Source of the DNA: Chloroflexota bacterium
GTDB lineage: Bacteria; Chloroflexota; UBA6077; CF-72
DNA length: 64,000 bases
Direction of reading: 5' to 3'
NCBI GenBank assembly: GCA_016191465.1
Contig: JACPOP010000015.1
Coordinates: 146,261-210,260 of the forward strand
Each line of letters opens with the position of its first letter. Within the stretch, counting starts at the first letter, position 1. The notes beneath the pieces were generated by a model. That model saw only the letters and a program-made list of their open reading frames with translations, was not told the origin of the DNA and did not search any database. Position numbers and translations under genes: made by a program. Shown one piece after another: positions 43,898 through 52,622 of this stretch.

Positions 43898-45136
43898 GTG
43901 CCCCGCGAGCTGTTTACCGTCCGCACACCCCCGGAGGCATTGCGCATCCTGCTGGAGGCGCTCGGGCCGAGCGAGCCACGGCGGGAGGCGGTCGAAACGA
44001 CGGACGCGCTGGACCGGGTGCTAGCGGAGGACCTGCACGCGGCGAACGACCTGCCCGACTTTCCACGCTCCACGATGGACGGCTACGCGGTGCGGGCGGC
44101 GGACACCTTCGGAGCGGGCGAGGGCCTGCCCGCCTACCTGGAGGAGGTTGGCGAGGTGCTGATGGGGCGTTCGGCCGACGTCCACGTCGGGCGTGGGCAG
44201 TGCGCCCGCATCGCCACCGGGGGCATGCTGCCGCCAGGGGCGGACGCGGTGATCATGGTGGAGCAGACCCAGGAGGCGGGCGGGAGCACGGTGGAAGTGC
44301 TCCGTCCCGTGGCGCCCGGCGAGAACCTGGTCCAGGTTGGCGAGGACGTACGTGCCGGCAACCTGGTCCTCACGCGCGGCCACCGGCTGCGGCCGCAGGA
44401 CCTCGGCGGCCTGCTGGCGCTGGGGATCACCCAGGTCCAGGTGGCGCGGCGCCTTACGGTGGGCATTATCTCCGGCGGCGACGAGGTGGTGGCGCCCGAC
44501 CAGGAGCCTGGGCCGGGCCAGATCCGCGACGTGAATTCGTACACACTGGCCGCGCTGGTGACCCGTGCCGGACACCGGCCGTGGCTGGTGGGCGTGGTGC
44601 CAGACCTGTTCGAGCGGCTCGAAGCGGCGGCGCGCGAGGCGCTCCCGCGGTGCGACGTCCTGATCCTGTCGGCCGGATCGTCGGTCAGCCAGCGGGACAT
44701 GACCGCCGACGTGATCACCGGACTGGGGAAGCCGGGCGTCCTGGTGCATGGCGTGTCGCTGCGCCCCGGCAAGCCGACGATCCTGGCGGTCGCTGCCAAC
44801 AAGCCGGTCTTTGGCCTGCCGGGTAACCCGGTTTCGTGCATGGTGACCTTCGATTTGTTCGTCAGCCCCACGCTGGCGCACCTGGTGAGCGCATCCACGC
44901 CGCCGCGGCAGGTCGTGACAGCCCGGCTCGAGCGCAACGTGGCCTCGACCACGGGCCGCGAGGACTACGTACAGGTGCGGCTTGAACGGTCCGCGGACGG
45001 CGGCCTGGTGGCTATCCCGGTGTTCGGGAAGTCGAACCTGATCTACAGCTTGATCCGCGCCGACGGCATGGTGAAGGTGCCGCTGGACCGGGGCGGAATC
45101 TCGGCCGGCGAGACCGTCGACGTGGTCCTGTTTTAG
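43898..45136 (+). CDS. moeA: MoeA/Glp, molybdopterin molybdenumtransferase
   Basis: 412 residues. MoeA domains: DLPDFPRSTMDGYAVRAADT, ARIATGGMLPPGADAVIMVEQ, GGDEVV..PGPGQIRDVNSY, LSAGSSVSQRDM and FGLPGNPVSCMVTFDLFV. Inserts molybdate into adenylated molybdopterin. Divergent from the M3-like/moaC/mog operon across a 75-bp shared promoter region. Confidence 0.95.
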   Translation: MPRELFTVRTPPEALRILLEALGPSEPRREAVETTDALDRVLAEDLHAANDLPDFPRSTMDGYAVRAADTFGAGEGLPAYLEEVGEVLMGRSADVHVGRGQCARIATGGMLPPGADAVIMVEQTQEAGGSTVEVLRPVAPGENLVQVGEDVRAGNLVLTRGHRLRPQDLGGLLALGITQVQVARRLTVGIISGGDEVVAPDQEPGPGQIRDVNSYTLAALVTRAGHRPWLVGVVPDLFERLEAAAREALPRCDVLILSAGSSVSQRDMTADVITGLGKPGVLVHGVSLRPGKPTILAVAANKPVFGLPGNPVSCMVTFDLFVSPTLAHLVSASTPPRQVVTARLERNVASTTGREDYVQVRLERSADGGLVAIPVFGKSNLIYSLIRADGMVKVPLDRGGISAGETVDVVLF

Positions 45137-45193
45137 ATTCTTCCAGGGGCGGTCGAGAGGATTTTGTTCGTGCAAGGTTGTTCTCCACGTCGT

Positions 45194-45260
45194 CTGGGTG
45201 CGCGGGCCTCTGGCCCGCTCCACCCGGGTGACGAAGCGGGCGGGCCGCCCGCGCACCCAG
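45194..45260. other. long structured hairpin between the two moeA genes
   Basis: 14-bp perfect outer stem CTGGGTGCGCGGGC (45194-45207) with GCCCGCGCACCCAG (45247-45260), and an inner GGCCCGCT / AGCGGGC stem. No T-run follows. Could be a terminator or attenuator; I see no match to the known Moco riboswitch consensus. Confidence 0.5.
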
Positions 45261-45321
45261 GGGTCTCGCGCTGCGGGGCGGCGCTGCTTTCAGGTGGACC
45301 TGGCTAGGGGTTACTGGGGCT

Positions 45322-47253
45322 ATGCCGCGCAACGTGTACCTGGAGGACATCCCGCTCGACGAAGCGGAGCGGCGCTTCGCCGCGCTGCTGGCTGGCCACG
45401 GCGGGCCGCGGCTCACCGTGGCCGAGCAGGTGCCTGTCGCGGATGCGCTGGGGCGCGTGACGGCGCGCCCCCACTTCGCACTGCGCAGCGTGCCGCACTA
45501 CCACGCCGCCGCGATGGATGGGATTGCCGTGCGGGCGGCGGACACCCTCGGCGCCCTGGAGACGGCGCCTGGCGTACTGCGTCTGGGCGATGAAGCTACC
45601 TGGGTGGACACCGGCGAGCCGCTGCCCGAGGGCCGCGACGCCGTCATCATGGCCGAGCAGGTCCACGAGCGGCCGGATGGCACCGTCGAGATCCTGGCCT
45701 CGGTGGCGCCCTGGCAGCACGTCCGTCCCATGGGCGAGGACATCGTTGCCACCGAGATGGTGCTACCCGCGAACCACCGTCTCACGCCGCCCGACCTCGG
45801 GGCTCTGGTGGCCGCGGGCCATCTCCAGGTGGCGGTCCGCCGCAAGCCGCGCGTGGCGATCCTGCCCACGGGCAGCGAGATCGTGGCCGCGGACGATTCC
45901 GCGAGCCTGAAGCCCGGCGAGATCGTCGATTTCAACTCGGTGGTCCTGGCGGCGCAGGTGGCCGAATGGGGCGGCGCGCCGACGCGCTTCCCGCCGACGC
46001 CGGACGTGCGGGCCGAGATCCTGGCGATGGTCCAGGAGGCGGCGCGGAGCCATGACGTGGTCGTCATCAACGCAGGCTCATCGGCCGGATCAGAGGATTT
46101 TACGGTCGGCATCGTGCGGGAGGTGGGCGAGGTCGTGGTCCACGGCGTGGCCCTGCGGCCCGGACACCCATTGATTCTTGGTGCCTCCAGCGATGGCGTG
46201 CCGATCCTGGGCATCCCCGGCTACCCGGTGTCCGCCATCGTCACCAGCGACCTGTTCCTTCGGCCGCTGGTGTATGCGCTCCAGGGCCTACCGGCGCCGG
46301 GGCACGCCACCGTTACGGCCCAGATCACGCGCAAGCTGCTGTCGCCGATGGGCGAGGACGAGCTCGTGCGGGTGAAGCTGGGCGAGGTGAGCGGCCGGGT
46401 CATCGCGACGCCGCTCTCGCGCGGCGCCGGCGTCATCATGTCCATGGTCCGCGCCGACGGCCTGGCGCTGCTGCCACGCTTCTCGGAAGGGGTCCATGCC
46501 GGTGAAGCTGTCCAGGTGCGGCTGCTGCGGCCGGAGCAGGACCTCCGGAAGACCGTGGTGGCAATTGGCAGCCATGATCTCGCCCTGGACCTGCTCTCGA
46601 ATGCGCTGGCAACGCGAAGCCCCGGCGCCTCGCTCGCGTCCTCGAACGTCGGCAGCCTGGGCGGCCTCCTGGCGCTCGCACGGGGCGAAGCACACCTGGC
46701 CGGGACGCATCTCCTGGACGAGGCGAGCGGCGTTTACAACCAGGCAGCAGTGCAGCGGTACGTGCCGCGGCGCCGGACCGTTCTGGTCACGCTGGCCGGC
46801 CGGGTGCAGGGATTACTGGTGCCACGCGACAACCCGCTGCGGCTTGGTTCCCTGGCCGATCTCGCACTACCGGGCGTGCGCTTCGTCAATCGCCAGCGCG
46901 GCTCTGGCACCCGGGTCCTACTGGACTATCGCCTGCGCCTGGACGGCATCGACCCCACGGCCATTGCGGGCTACGAGCGCGAGCAGTACACCCACCTGGC
47001 GGTGGCCGCGGACGTGGCCAGCGGCGCCGCGGATGTCGGGCTTGGCATCCTGGCGGCGGCCCGGGCGCTGGACCTGGACTTCGTGCCGCTCTTCCAGGAG
47101 CGGTACGACCTGGCGATCCCGCGCGAGCACTACGACGCGCCCATCCTGGCGCCGCTTCTGGAGATCCTCCGCGGGGAAGGCTTCCGGGCAGAAGTCGAGG
47201 CGCTCGGCGGTTACGATTGCCAGCAGATGGGCATGGTTGCCTGGGAGGGCTGA
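45322..47253 (+). CDS. MoeA fused to a periplasmic-binding-protein-like domain
   Basis: 643 residues. Residues 1-410 are MoeA-like (PHYHAAAMDGIAVRAADT, GEPLPEGRDAVIMAEQ, LPTGSEIV, INAGSSAGSEDFT, LGIPGYPVSAIV). Residues about 415-640 are a PBP-like domain: VAIGSHDLALDLL, SSNVGSLGGLLALARGEAHL, GTHLLDEASGVYN, RFVNRQRGSGTRVLLDY and GLGILAAARALDLDFVPL. This fusion commonly accompanies a stand-alone MoeA and may sense or deliver molybdate/tungstate. 4 bases before lpdA. Confidence 0.94.
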   Translation: MPRNVYLEDIPLDEAERRFAALLAGHGGPRLTVAEQVPVADALGRVTARPHFALRSVPHYHAAAMDGIAVRAADTLGALETAPGVLRLGDEATWVDTGEPLPEGRDAVIMAEQVHERPDGTVEILASVAPWQHVRPMGEDIVATEMVLPANHRLTPPDLGALVAAGHLQVAVRRKPRVAILPTGSEIVAADDSASLKPGEIVDFNSVVLAAQVAEWGGAPTRFPPTPDVRAEILAMVQEAARSHDVVVINAGSSAGSEDFTVGIVREVGEVVVHGVALRPGHPLILGASSDGVPILGIPGYPVSAIVTSDLFLRPLVYALQGLPAPGHATVTAQITRKLLSPMGEDELVRVKLGEVSGRVIATPLSRGAGVIMSMVRADGLALLPRFSEGVHAGEAVQVRLLRPEQDLRKTVVAIGSHDLALDLLSNALATRSPGASLASSNVGSLGGLLALARGEAHLAGTHLLDEASGVYNQAAVQRYVPRRRTVLVTLAGRVQGLLVPRDNPLRLGSLADLALPGVRFVNRQRGSGTRVLLDYRLRLDGIDPTAIAGYEREQYTHLAVAADVASGAADVGLGILAAARALDLDFVPLFQERYDLAIPREHYDAPILAPLLEILRGEGFRAEVEALGGYDCQQMGMVAWEG

Positions 47254-47257
47254 GAGC

Positions 47258-48766
47258 GTGGCGGAAGCACAAGTGGAACAGGCGCGGTTCGACCTGGCCA
47301 TTGTTGGCGGGGGCCCCGGCGGCTACGTGGCCGCCATTCGGGCGGCGCAGCTGGGGCTGCGCACGGCGGTCATCGAGAAGGAACGGCCGGGCGGCGTGTG
47401 CCTCAACTGGGGCTGCATCCCCACCAAGGCCATGCTCCGCTCCGCCGATGTGCTGGAGACTGTGCAGCACGCAGCGGACTATGGCATCACCGTGGGCAAG
47501 GTGACGCTGGACTACGCGGCGGTGCTCGCCCGGAAGGACCGGGTGGTGAAGGGACTGACCGACGGGGTGGCGGGCCTGCTCAAGAGCAACGGCGTCACCG
47601 TGTTCAACGGGCATGGCCGCTTCCTCAGTCCAACCTCTATCGAGGTGGTAGGCGTGGGGCAGTCACCGCTCGGGGCCGGCGGGCCGCTGTACAACGCCCC
47701 GGCCAACGCCAGCGGGCAGCCCATTGCCACGGTTGACGCGCGCCAGGTGATCGTGGCCACCGGGTCTGTGCCGGCCCGGCTCAACATCCCCGGCGTGGAC
47801 CTGCCGGGCGTGGTCGACTCGGACGGGGCATTCATGCTGCGCGAGATCCCGAAACGGATCGTCATCGTCGGCGGCGGCGCCGTCGGAACCGAGTGGGCCA
47901 CCATGTTCCACGCCTTCGGCGCCGAGGTCACCGTGGTGGAGTTCCTGCCGATGCTGCTGCCCCGCGAGGACGAGGACATGGGCCGCACCCTCGAACGCTC
48001 GTTCAAGAAGCGGGGCATGACCGTGCTGACGGGGTCCACCGTCTCGAAGATCGACGAGCCTGCGAAGAAGGGCGGGCCGCTGCGCGTCACGATCGCGGAT
48101 GCGGATGGCAAGAACGCCCGCCAGGTGGAGGCCGAGAACGTCCTGATCGGCGTGAGCCGGAGCCCCAACACCGCCGGGCTGGACCTGGAGAAAACCGGCG
48201 TCCGCACCAACCAGCGCGGCTACGTGGAGGTGGACGACCAGATGCGGACGAGCGTGCCCACGCTGTTCGCCATCGGGGACGTCACGGGCAAGATGCCGCT
48301 GGCCCACGTCGCCTCGCACCAGGGGCTGGTCGCCGCCGGCCAGGCCGCGGGCCACTCGAAAGAGAAGATGGACTACAAGTCCGTGCCGGCGGCGACGTTC
48401 ACCCATCCCGAGGTCGGCAGCGTCGGACTGACAGAGAAGGCCGCCCGCGAGGCCGGGTACGACGTAGTGGTGGGAAAGTTCCCGTTCGCCGCGCTCGGCC
48501 GAGCCCAGACGTTTGGCAACACCGACGGGCTCATCAAGCTCGTGGCCGACCGGAAGTACGGTGAGGTGCTGGGGATGCACGTCATCGGCCCTAGCGCGAG
48601 CGACTTGATACCCGAAGGCGCGCTGGCCCTCAACCTGGAAGCGACGCTCGAAGACGTTGCGAACACGATCCACGCCCACCCCACGCTCGGCGAGTCGAGC
48701 ATGGAGGCGGCCATGGTGGCGCTCGGGCTGCCGGTGCACGTGGCGCCTAGCCGCCGCCCGCGCTGA
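47258..48766 (+). CDS. lpdA: dihydrolipoyl dehydrogenase
   Basis: 502 residues from GTG 47258, 4 bases after the MoeA-PBP stop; the longer open frame to 46496 is shadow. FAD motif DLAIVGGGPGGYVAA, redox disulfide GGVCLNWGCIPTKA, NAD motif IVIVGGGAVGTEWATMF, FAIGDVTGKMPLAH, and C-terminal HAHPTLGE with the catalytic His-Glu. E3 of the 2-oxoacid dehydrogenase or glycine cleavage complexes. lipB follows, giving a lipoate-related pair. Confidence 0.95.
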   Translation: MAEAQVEQARFDLAIVGGGPGGYVAAIRAAQLGLRTAVIEKERPGGVCLNWGCIPTKAMLRSADVLETVQHAADYGITVGKVTLDYAAVLARKDRVVKGLTDGVAGLLKSNGVTVFNGHGRFLSPTSIEVVGVGQSPLGAGGPLYNAPANASGQPIATVDARQVIVATGSVPARLNIPGVDLPGVVDSDGAFMLREIPKRIVIVGGGAVGTEWATMFHAFGAEVTVVEFLPMLLPREDEDMGRTLERSFKKRGMTVLTGSTVSKIDEPAKKGGPLRVTIADADGKNARQVEAENVLIGVSRSPNTAGLDLEKTGVRTNQRGYVEVDDQMRTSVPTLFAIGDVTGKMPLAHVASHQGLVAAGQAAGHSKEKMDYKSVPAATFTHPEVGSVGLTEKAAREAGYDVVVGKFPFAALGRAQTFGNTDGLIKLVADRKYGEVLGMHVIGPSASDLIPEGALALNLEATLEDVANTIHAHPTLGESSMEAAMVALGLPVHVAPSRRPR

Positions 48767-48898
48767 CGGCCACGTTCAGCGCAGGCAAGGCCACGAGCGC
48801 ATGGCCCGTCGGTCGGCGCCACCATGGCTGGCTCGGTGCGCCGCGCGGGTCCGCACACGAGCGGGGGCCGCGTGCGCGGAAGGGTCAGCAGCGGCAGG

Positions 48899-49606
48899 AT
48901 GACTCCGCCGCTGAACGTGCACGTCTTTGGCATTGCTCCGTACGCGGAGGTGTGGGCGCTCCAGGAGCAACTGGCGGACGCGCGCCTGGCGGGCCGCGTG
49001 CCGGATAGTCTGCTGCTCCTGGAGCACCCGCCCACAATCACTCTCGGACGCCGCGGCTCGCTTGCCGACGTGTACGCGTCACCGGAAGCCCTCGCGCGGC
49101 GCGGCGTCACCGTCGAGCGCACCTCCCGCGGCGGCCTGGTGACGTTCCACGGCCCGGGCCAACTGGTGGGGTACCCCATCGTGCATCTTCGGGGCCTGGG
49201 ACGGACCGTCCCCGCGTACGTTCACGGCCTGGAGTCGGCGATGGTGCGGGCGCTTAGCGGATTCGGGATCGCCGCGTGGGAGGACACGGAGCATCCCGGC
49301 GTCTGGACGGCCGGGGGCAAGGTCGCGGCCATCGGCATTGCCCAGCGGCGCGGAGTGACGTTGCACGGGTTTGCCTTGAACGTGGATCCGGACCTGAGCT
49401 ACTTCGAGCTCATCAACCCGTGCGGGCTTGGCGGTCTCGGCGTGACCTCGATAGCGCGCCTCGTCGCTCGACCCCCGACGCTCGCGGCAGTTCGGCGGAG
49501 CCTTGTCCGCTGCCTCATCGACGAGTTCGGATGGTCAGGGGAAGAAGACCACGGCATCGTGCCACCCTTGGATACAATCTCGGTTCCGGAAATCCAACCA
49601 AACTAG
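48899..49606 (+). CDS. lipB: LipB, lipoyl(octanoyl) transferase
   Basis: 235 residues from ATG 48899 (GGCAGG just upstream; earlier in-frame codons lie in non-conserved sequence). Motifs: LLLEHPPTITLGRRG, RTSRGGLVTFHGPGQLVGYPI (active-site His), GGKVAAIGI (Lys) and LINPCGL (catalytic Cys). Transfers octanoyl from ACP to lipoyl domains, the first step toward the lipoate used with lpdA. Confidence 0.96.
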   Translation: MTPPLNVHVFGIAPYAEVWALQEQLADARLAGRVPDSLLLLEHPPTITLGRRGSLADVYASPEALARRGVTVERTSRGGLVTFHGPGQLVGYPIVHLRGLGRTVPAYVHGLESAMVRALSGFGIAAWEDTEHPGVWTAGGKVAAIGIAQRRGVTLHGFALNVDPDLSYFELINPCGLGGLGVTSIARLVARPPTLAAVRRSLVRCLIDEFGWSGEEDHGIVPPLDTISVPEIQPN

Positions 49607-49686
49607 TCGGATTTTGGCCGTCATGGGCGCGTCTCTCGAGACCCCCGGATGGGCCGAACGCCGTGCAAGCAGGAGTCACGTCCACC

Positions 49687-50796
49687 ATGGCAGTCAGTAC
49701 CCGCGAACAGGAAGTCCTCGACGCGCTCGCGGTCGTCCAGGATCCGGATCTGCACCGCGACATCGTGTCGCTGGGCTTCGTCCAGAACATGCAGATCCGC
49801 GGAGGCGACGTCGCGTTCGACGTGAATCTCACGACGCCCGCTTGCCCGGTCAAGGACATGCTGCGCGACCAGGCGCGGTCGGCCGTGGCCCGGTTGCCGT
49901 GGGTCTCCGAGGTGAAGGTCAACATGACCGCCCGCACAGTGGTCGGGCGCGGCCAGGGCGGGAACACTACGCCACTCATTCCGCGCGTGAAGAATGTCAT
50001 TGCGGTCGCGTCCGGCAAGGGCGGGGTGGGCAAGAGCACGACCAGCGTCAACCTGGCCATGGCGCTCTCGCAGACGGGCGCCACAGTGGGCCTGCTGGAT
50101 GGCGACATCTACGGTCCGAACCTGCCGCTGATGATGGGCCTGAGGGAGAAGCCCGAGGTCACCGGAGTCGAAGGCAAGATTGACCCGGTGATGCGCTACG
50201 GGGTCAAGCTGATGTCGATCGGGTTCTTCCTGGACGAGAAGAAGCCCGTGATCTGGCGCGGGCCGATGGTCCACGGCGCACTGCAGCAGTTCCTGCGCGA
50301 CGTGGACTGGGGCGAGCTGGATTACCTGGTGGTGGACCTGCCGCCGGGCACTGGCGATGCCCCGCTCAGCCTGGCCCAGTTGATCCCGCTCTCCGGCGCG
50401 GTCATCGTGACCACCCCACAGGACGTGGCCATCCAGGACGTCCAGAAGGGCGTGGCCATGTTCAAGCAGCTCGAAGTGCCGATCATCGGCGTCATCGAGA
50501 ACATGAGCTACTTCGTTTGCCCGGGCTGCAACGAGCGGCACGAGCTGTTCGGCAGGGGCGGGGGCGAGCGTGTGGCGAAGATGTTCGACCTGCCGTTCCT
50601 GGGCCAGGTGCCGCTTCAACCGAACGTCCGCTCCGGCGGCGACGAGGGCACGCCTATCGTCATGGCCGACCCCGATTCCGCCGCCGCGCAGGGCTTCAAG
50701 GGCGTCGCCGGCGCCGTGGCCCGCCAGGTCAGCATGCTGGCCTACCAGGCGCGCGGCAACTTCATCCCGCTCGGCAACCTGGTCATCAAGAAGTAG
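49687..50796 (+). CDS. mrp: Mrp/ApbC iron-sulfur carrier ATPase
   Basis: 369 residues from ATG 49687 (AGGAG at 49671, 11-base spacing). N-terminal DUF59/MIP18-like domain (EVLDALAVVQDPDLHRDIVSLGFV), then the deviant Walker A ASGKGGVGKST, LLDGDIYGPNLP, VVDLPPGTGDAPL, and the CxxC site VCPGC (Fe-S ligand). Delivers Fe-S clusters to apoproteins, plausibly including LipA or radical-SAM enzymes. A strong hairpin follows the stop. Confidence 0.96.
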   Translation: MAVSTREQEVLDALAVVQDPDLHRDIVSLGFVQNMQIRGGDVAFDVNLTTPACPVKDMLRDQARSAVARLPWVSEVKVNMTARTVVGRGQGGNTTPLIPRVKNVIAVASGKGGVGKSTTSVNLAMALSQTGATVGLLDGDIYGPNLPLMMGLREKPEVTGVEGKIDPVMRYGVKLMSIGFFLDEKKPVIWRGPMVHGALQQFLRDVDWGELDYLVVDLPPGTGDAPLSLAQLIPLSGAVIVTTPQDVAIQDVQKGVAMFKQLEVPIIGVIENMSYFVCPGCNERHELFGRGGGERVAKMFDLPFLGQVPLQPNVRSGGDEGTPIVMADPDSAAAQGFKGVAGAVARQVSMLAYQARGNFIPLGNLVIKK

Positions 50797-50798
50797 GT

Positions 50799-50843
50799 CC
50801 GCTGACGAGGGCCGGGTGCTCAGCACCCGGCCCTCGTCAGCGG
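50799..50843. terminator. perfect 22-bp hairpin after mrp
   Basis: CCGCTGACGAGGGCCGGGTG-CT pairs exactly with 50822-50843 around a single C; in practice a loop of about 3 bases. It begins two bases after the mrp stop. No T-run follows. Probably a transcript end for mrp. Confidence 0.65.
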
Positions 50844-50865
50844 GTTCGCGCCGCTCGCTAAGATA

Positions 50866-51087
50866 GTGGGCGGTATGGATCTCCTGGCCTCGATGGGCGA
50901 CCTGGTCGGCGGCGCGCTGACGCTTGCCAAGGACATTGGGAAGGGCGGCGGCGGCGCCCCGGACGAGCCGACCGTGTGCATCGTGCTCGTGCCGATCGGA
51001 CTGACGCTGGCGCTCGTCGCGTTCGGCGATCTGCGGAGCCGCCTGCGACGGAACGCGGGCGCACGGAACGCGCCTTCACCGGCGTAG
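50866..51087 (+). CDS. possible small membrane protein
   Basis: 73 residues from GTG 50866 or 70 from ATG 50875: Gly-rich N-terminus (MGDLVGGALTLAKDIGKGGGG), one hydrophobic segment VCIVLVPIGLTLALVAF and a basic tail. Plausible but unsupported by a family or a strong ribosome-binding site. Adjacent to the 3' end of rnpB. Confidence 0.35.
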   Translation: MGGMDLLASMGDLVGGALTLAKDIGKGGGGAPDEPTVCIVLVPIGLTLALVAFGDLRSRLRRNAGARNAPSPA

Positions 51088-51125
51088 CGGCGCGGCAGCG
51101 CAACCGGTCGGGAGGGCGCCGCGGT

Positions 51126-51446
51126 GGCGCCTGGAGGCGAGTAAGCCGGATTCTGGTTCAGGCGACCATCTATCTCGGGTCCGTGGACCCGCCGGCCCTT
51201 TACGGGCCGGTGCCCCCTACCTGAGCCTCGGCGAGCAGCGTCATCGACTCAACTTGGGGTTGCAGCGAGTGGGGGTTACCGCGTTTCACCCACCGCGCCT
51301 CGGTTACCCGAGGCCGTGGCTCGTCTCTGTGGCCCTATCCGATCGGTTGCCCGCCCCCGGCTTGCGCCGGGCACCCTGCTCTATGCTGTCCGGACGTTCC
51401 TCTCCGACTGTTGCCAGCCGAAGCGGCCGCCCTGCCTCCAGGCGCC
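51126..51446 (-). ncRNA. rnpB: RNase P RNA (bacterial type A)
   Basis: Minus-strand RNA of about 321 bases. The ends pair as P1 (GGCGCCTGGAGGC at the 5' side with GCCTCCAGGCGCC at the 3' side). The 5' conserved block reads GAGGAACGTCCGGAC (complement of 51388-51402, usual GAGGAAAGTCC), and the 3' block is CAGAATCCGGCTTAC (complement of 51141-51155). The central GGTGAAACGCGGTAACC and AGGTAGGGGG elements are also present. Processes tRNA 5' ends. Open frames on both strands through here are accidental. Confidence 0.95.
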
Positions 51447-51612
51447 GCGTTGAGTGTACCCGGGCATGGCTGGATCCGGGGAAGTTCGGCGGGTCTCCGG
51501 TGGTGTGGTTGATCCGTGCGACAGCGGGCTGTCGAGTCTGGCTGCGCACCGTGACGGCCAGACCCGGATGTGCTTGGCGTCGTAGGCGTTGGACGGGAGC
51601 CATCGGGGCTGG

Positions 51613-52605
51613 TCACGCCCCGCCGCTGTCAAGCACTTCCGGGTTCACGGGCGTCGGCGGCCGGCGGCCGGTGAAGAACGCCGCCAGGTTCTCGGCGGCC
51701 GTGGTGCCCATCTTCAGGCGGGTGGCGGCGGTGGCGCTTGCGACGTGCGGCACCACCGTTACGTTGGGCAGGCTCAGCAGCGGATCGTCGGCACGCATCG
51801 GCTCGGGGTCGGTGACGTCCAGCGCGGCGCCCGCGATCACCCCGTCGCGGCAGGCTTCGTACAGGGCGTGCTGGTCCACGACCGGTCCACGGGCCGTGTT
51901 CACCAGGTACGCGGTCGGCTTCATCCGAGCCAGCTCCGGACCGCCAATCAGATGGCGTGTCTCGGGGGTAAGCGAAACGTGCAATGTCACGAAGTCCGCC
52001 TCCGCCAGCAGCGTCTGGAATGGCACGTATTCGAGGTGAGCCTCCGCTTCCCGGTCCGGCCGGCGGGTGCGACTGGCGTACAGCACCCGCATGTCGAATC
52101 CGCTCGCGCGGCGGGCGACCTGCCAGCCAATCTCACCCATGCCGACGATGCCCAGCGTCCGGTGGTGGACGTCCGTGCCGAGCAACGTCATGGGGCCCCA
52201 GGTGGTCCAGCGTCCGCCGCGGATGTACTCCACGCCTTCTGGGATGCGCCGCGCACCGGCCAGGATCAGCGCCCAGGCCATGTCCGCGGTTGTCTCGGCC
52301 AGCACGCCTGGGGTGTTGGAGACCAGCACGCCGTGGCGGGTGCAGGCAGGCACGTCGACGTTGTCATACCCCACGGCGTAGTTGGCGACTGCCCGCAGCC
52401 GGGGTGCCACGTCGAGCAGCGCCTGGTCGATGCGATCGACCAGCGTGGCCAGGATGCCGTCGGCTTGGGCAGCCCGCTGCAGGAGCTCCTCGCGCGGCAT
52501 GGGGACGTCGTGTTCCCACTGGTCGATGTGAACCGGGGCGCTCGCGAGTGGCGCGAGCGAGCCCGGCGGGAGGGGCCGGGTGACGAGGATGCGAGGCTGG
52601 GTCAC
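51613..52605 (-). CDS. D-2-hydroxyacid dehydrogenase (glycerate/glyoxylate reductase type)
   Basis: 330 residues from GTG 52605; the open frame continues to 53652 as shadow. Rossmann motif LGIVGMGEIGWQVARRA, NAD-binding SRTRRPDRE, NTARGPVVDQHALYEA (catalytic Arg region), ALDVTDPEPM (Glu) and VVPHVASATAAT (catalytic His). Reduces glyoxylate/hydroxypyruvate or a related 2-oxoacid. Upstream lies the EamA transporter. Confidence 0.94.
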   Translation of the reverse strand: MTQPRILVTRPLPPGSLAPLASAPVHIDQWEHDVPMPREELLQRAAQADGILATLVDRIDQALLDVAPRLRAVANYAVGYDNVDVPACTRHGVLVSNTPGVLAETTADMAWALILAGARRIPEGVEYIRGGRWTTWGPMTLLGTDVHHRTLGIVGMGEIGWQVARRASGFDMRVLYASRTRRPDREAEAHLEYVPFQTLLAEADFVTLHVSLTPETRHLIGGPELARMKPTAYLVNTARGPVVDQHALYEACRDGVIAGAALDVTDPEPMRADDPLLSLPNVTVVPHVASATAATRLKMGTTAAENLAAFFTGRRPPTPVNPEVLDSGGA

Positions 52606-52622
52606 GCCTGCAATCGTACGGT

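Noticed and set aside
45194..45260. Moco riboswitch
   Set aside because: A stable hairpin exists but I could not match the conserved loops of the known motif; kept only as a structured hairpin.
51254..52039. Open frames across 51.25-52.0 kb on the plus strand
   Set aside because: They cover RNase P RNA and the end of the hydroxyacid dehydrogenase gene on the other strand.
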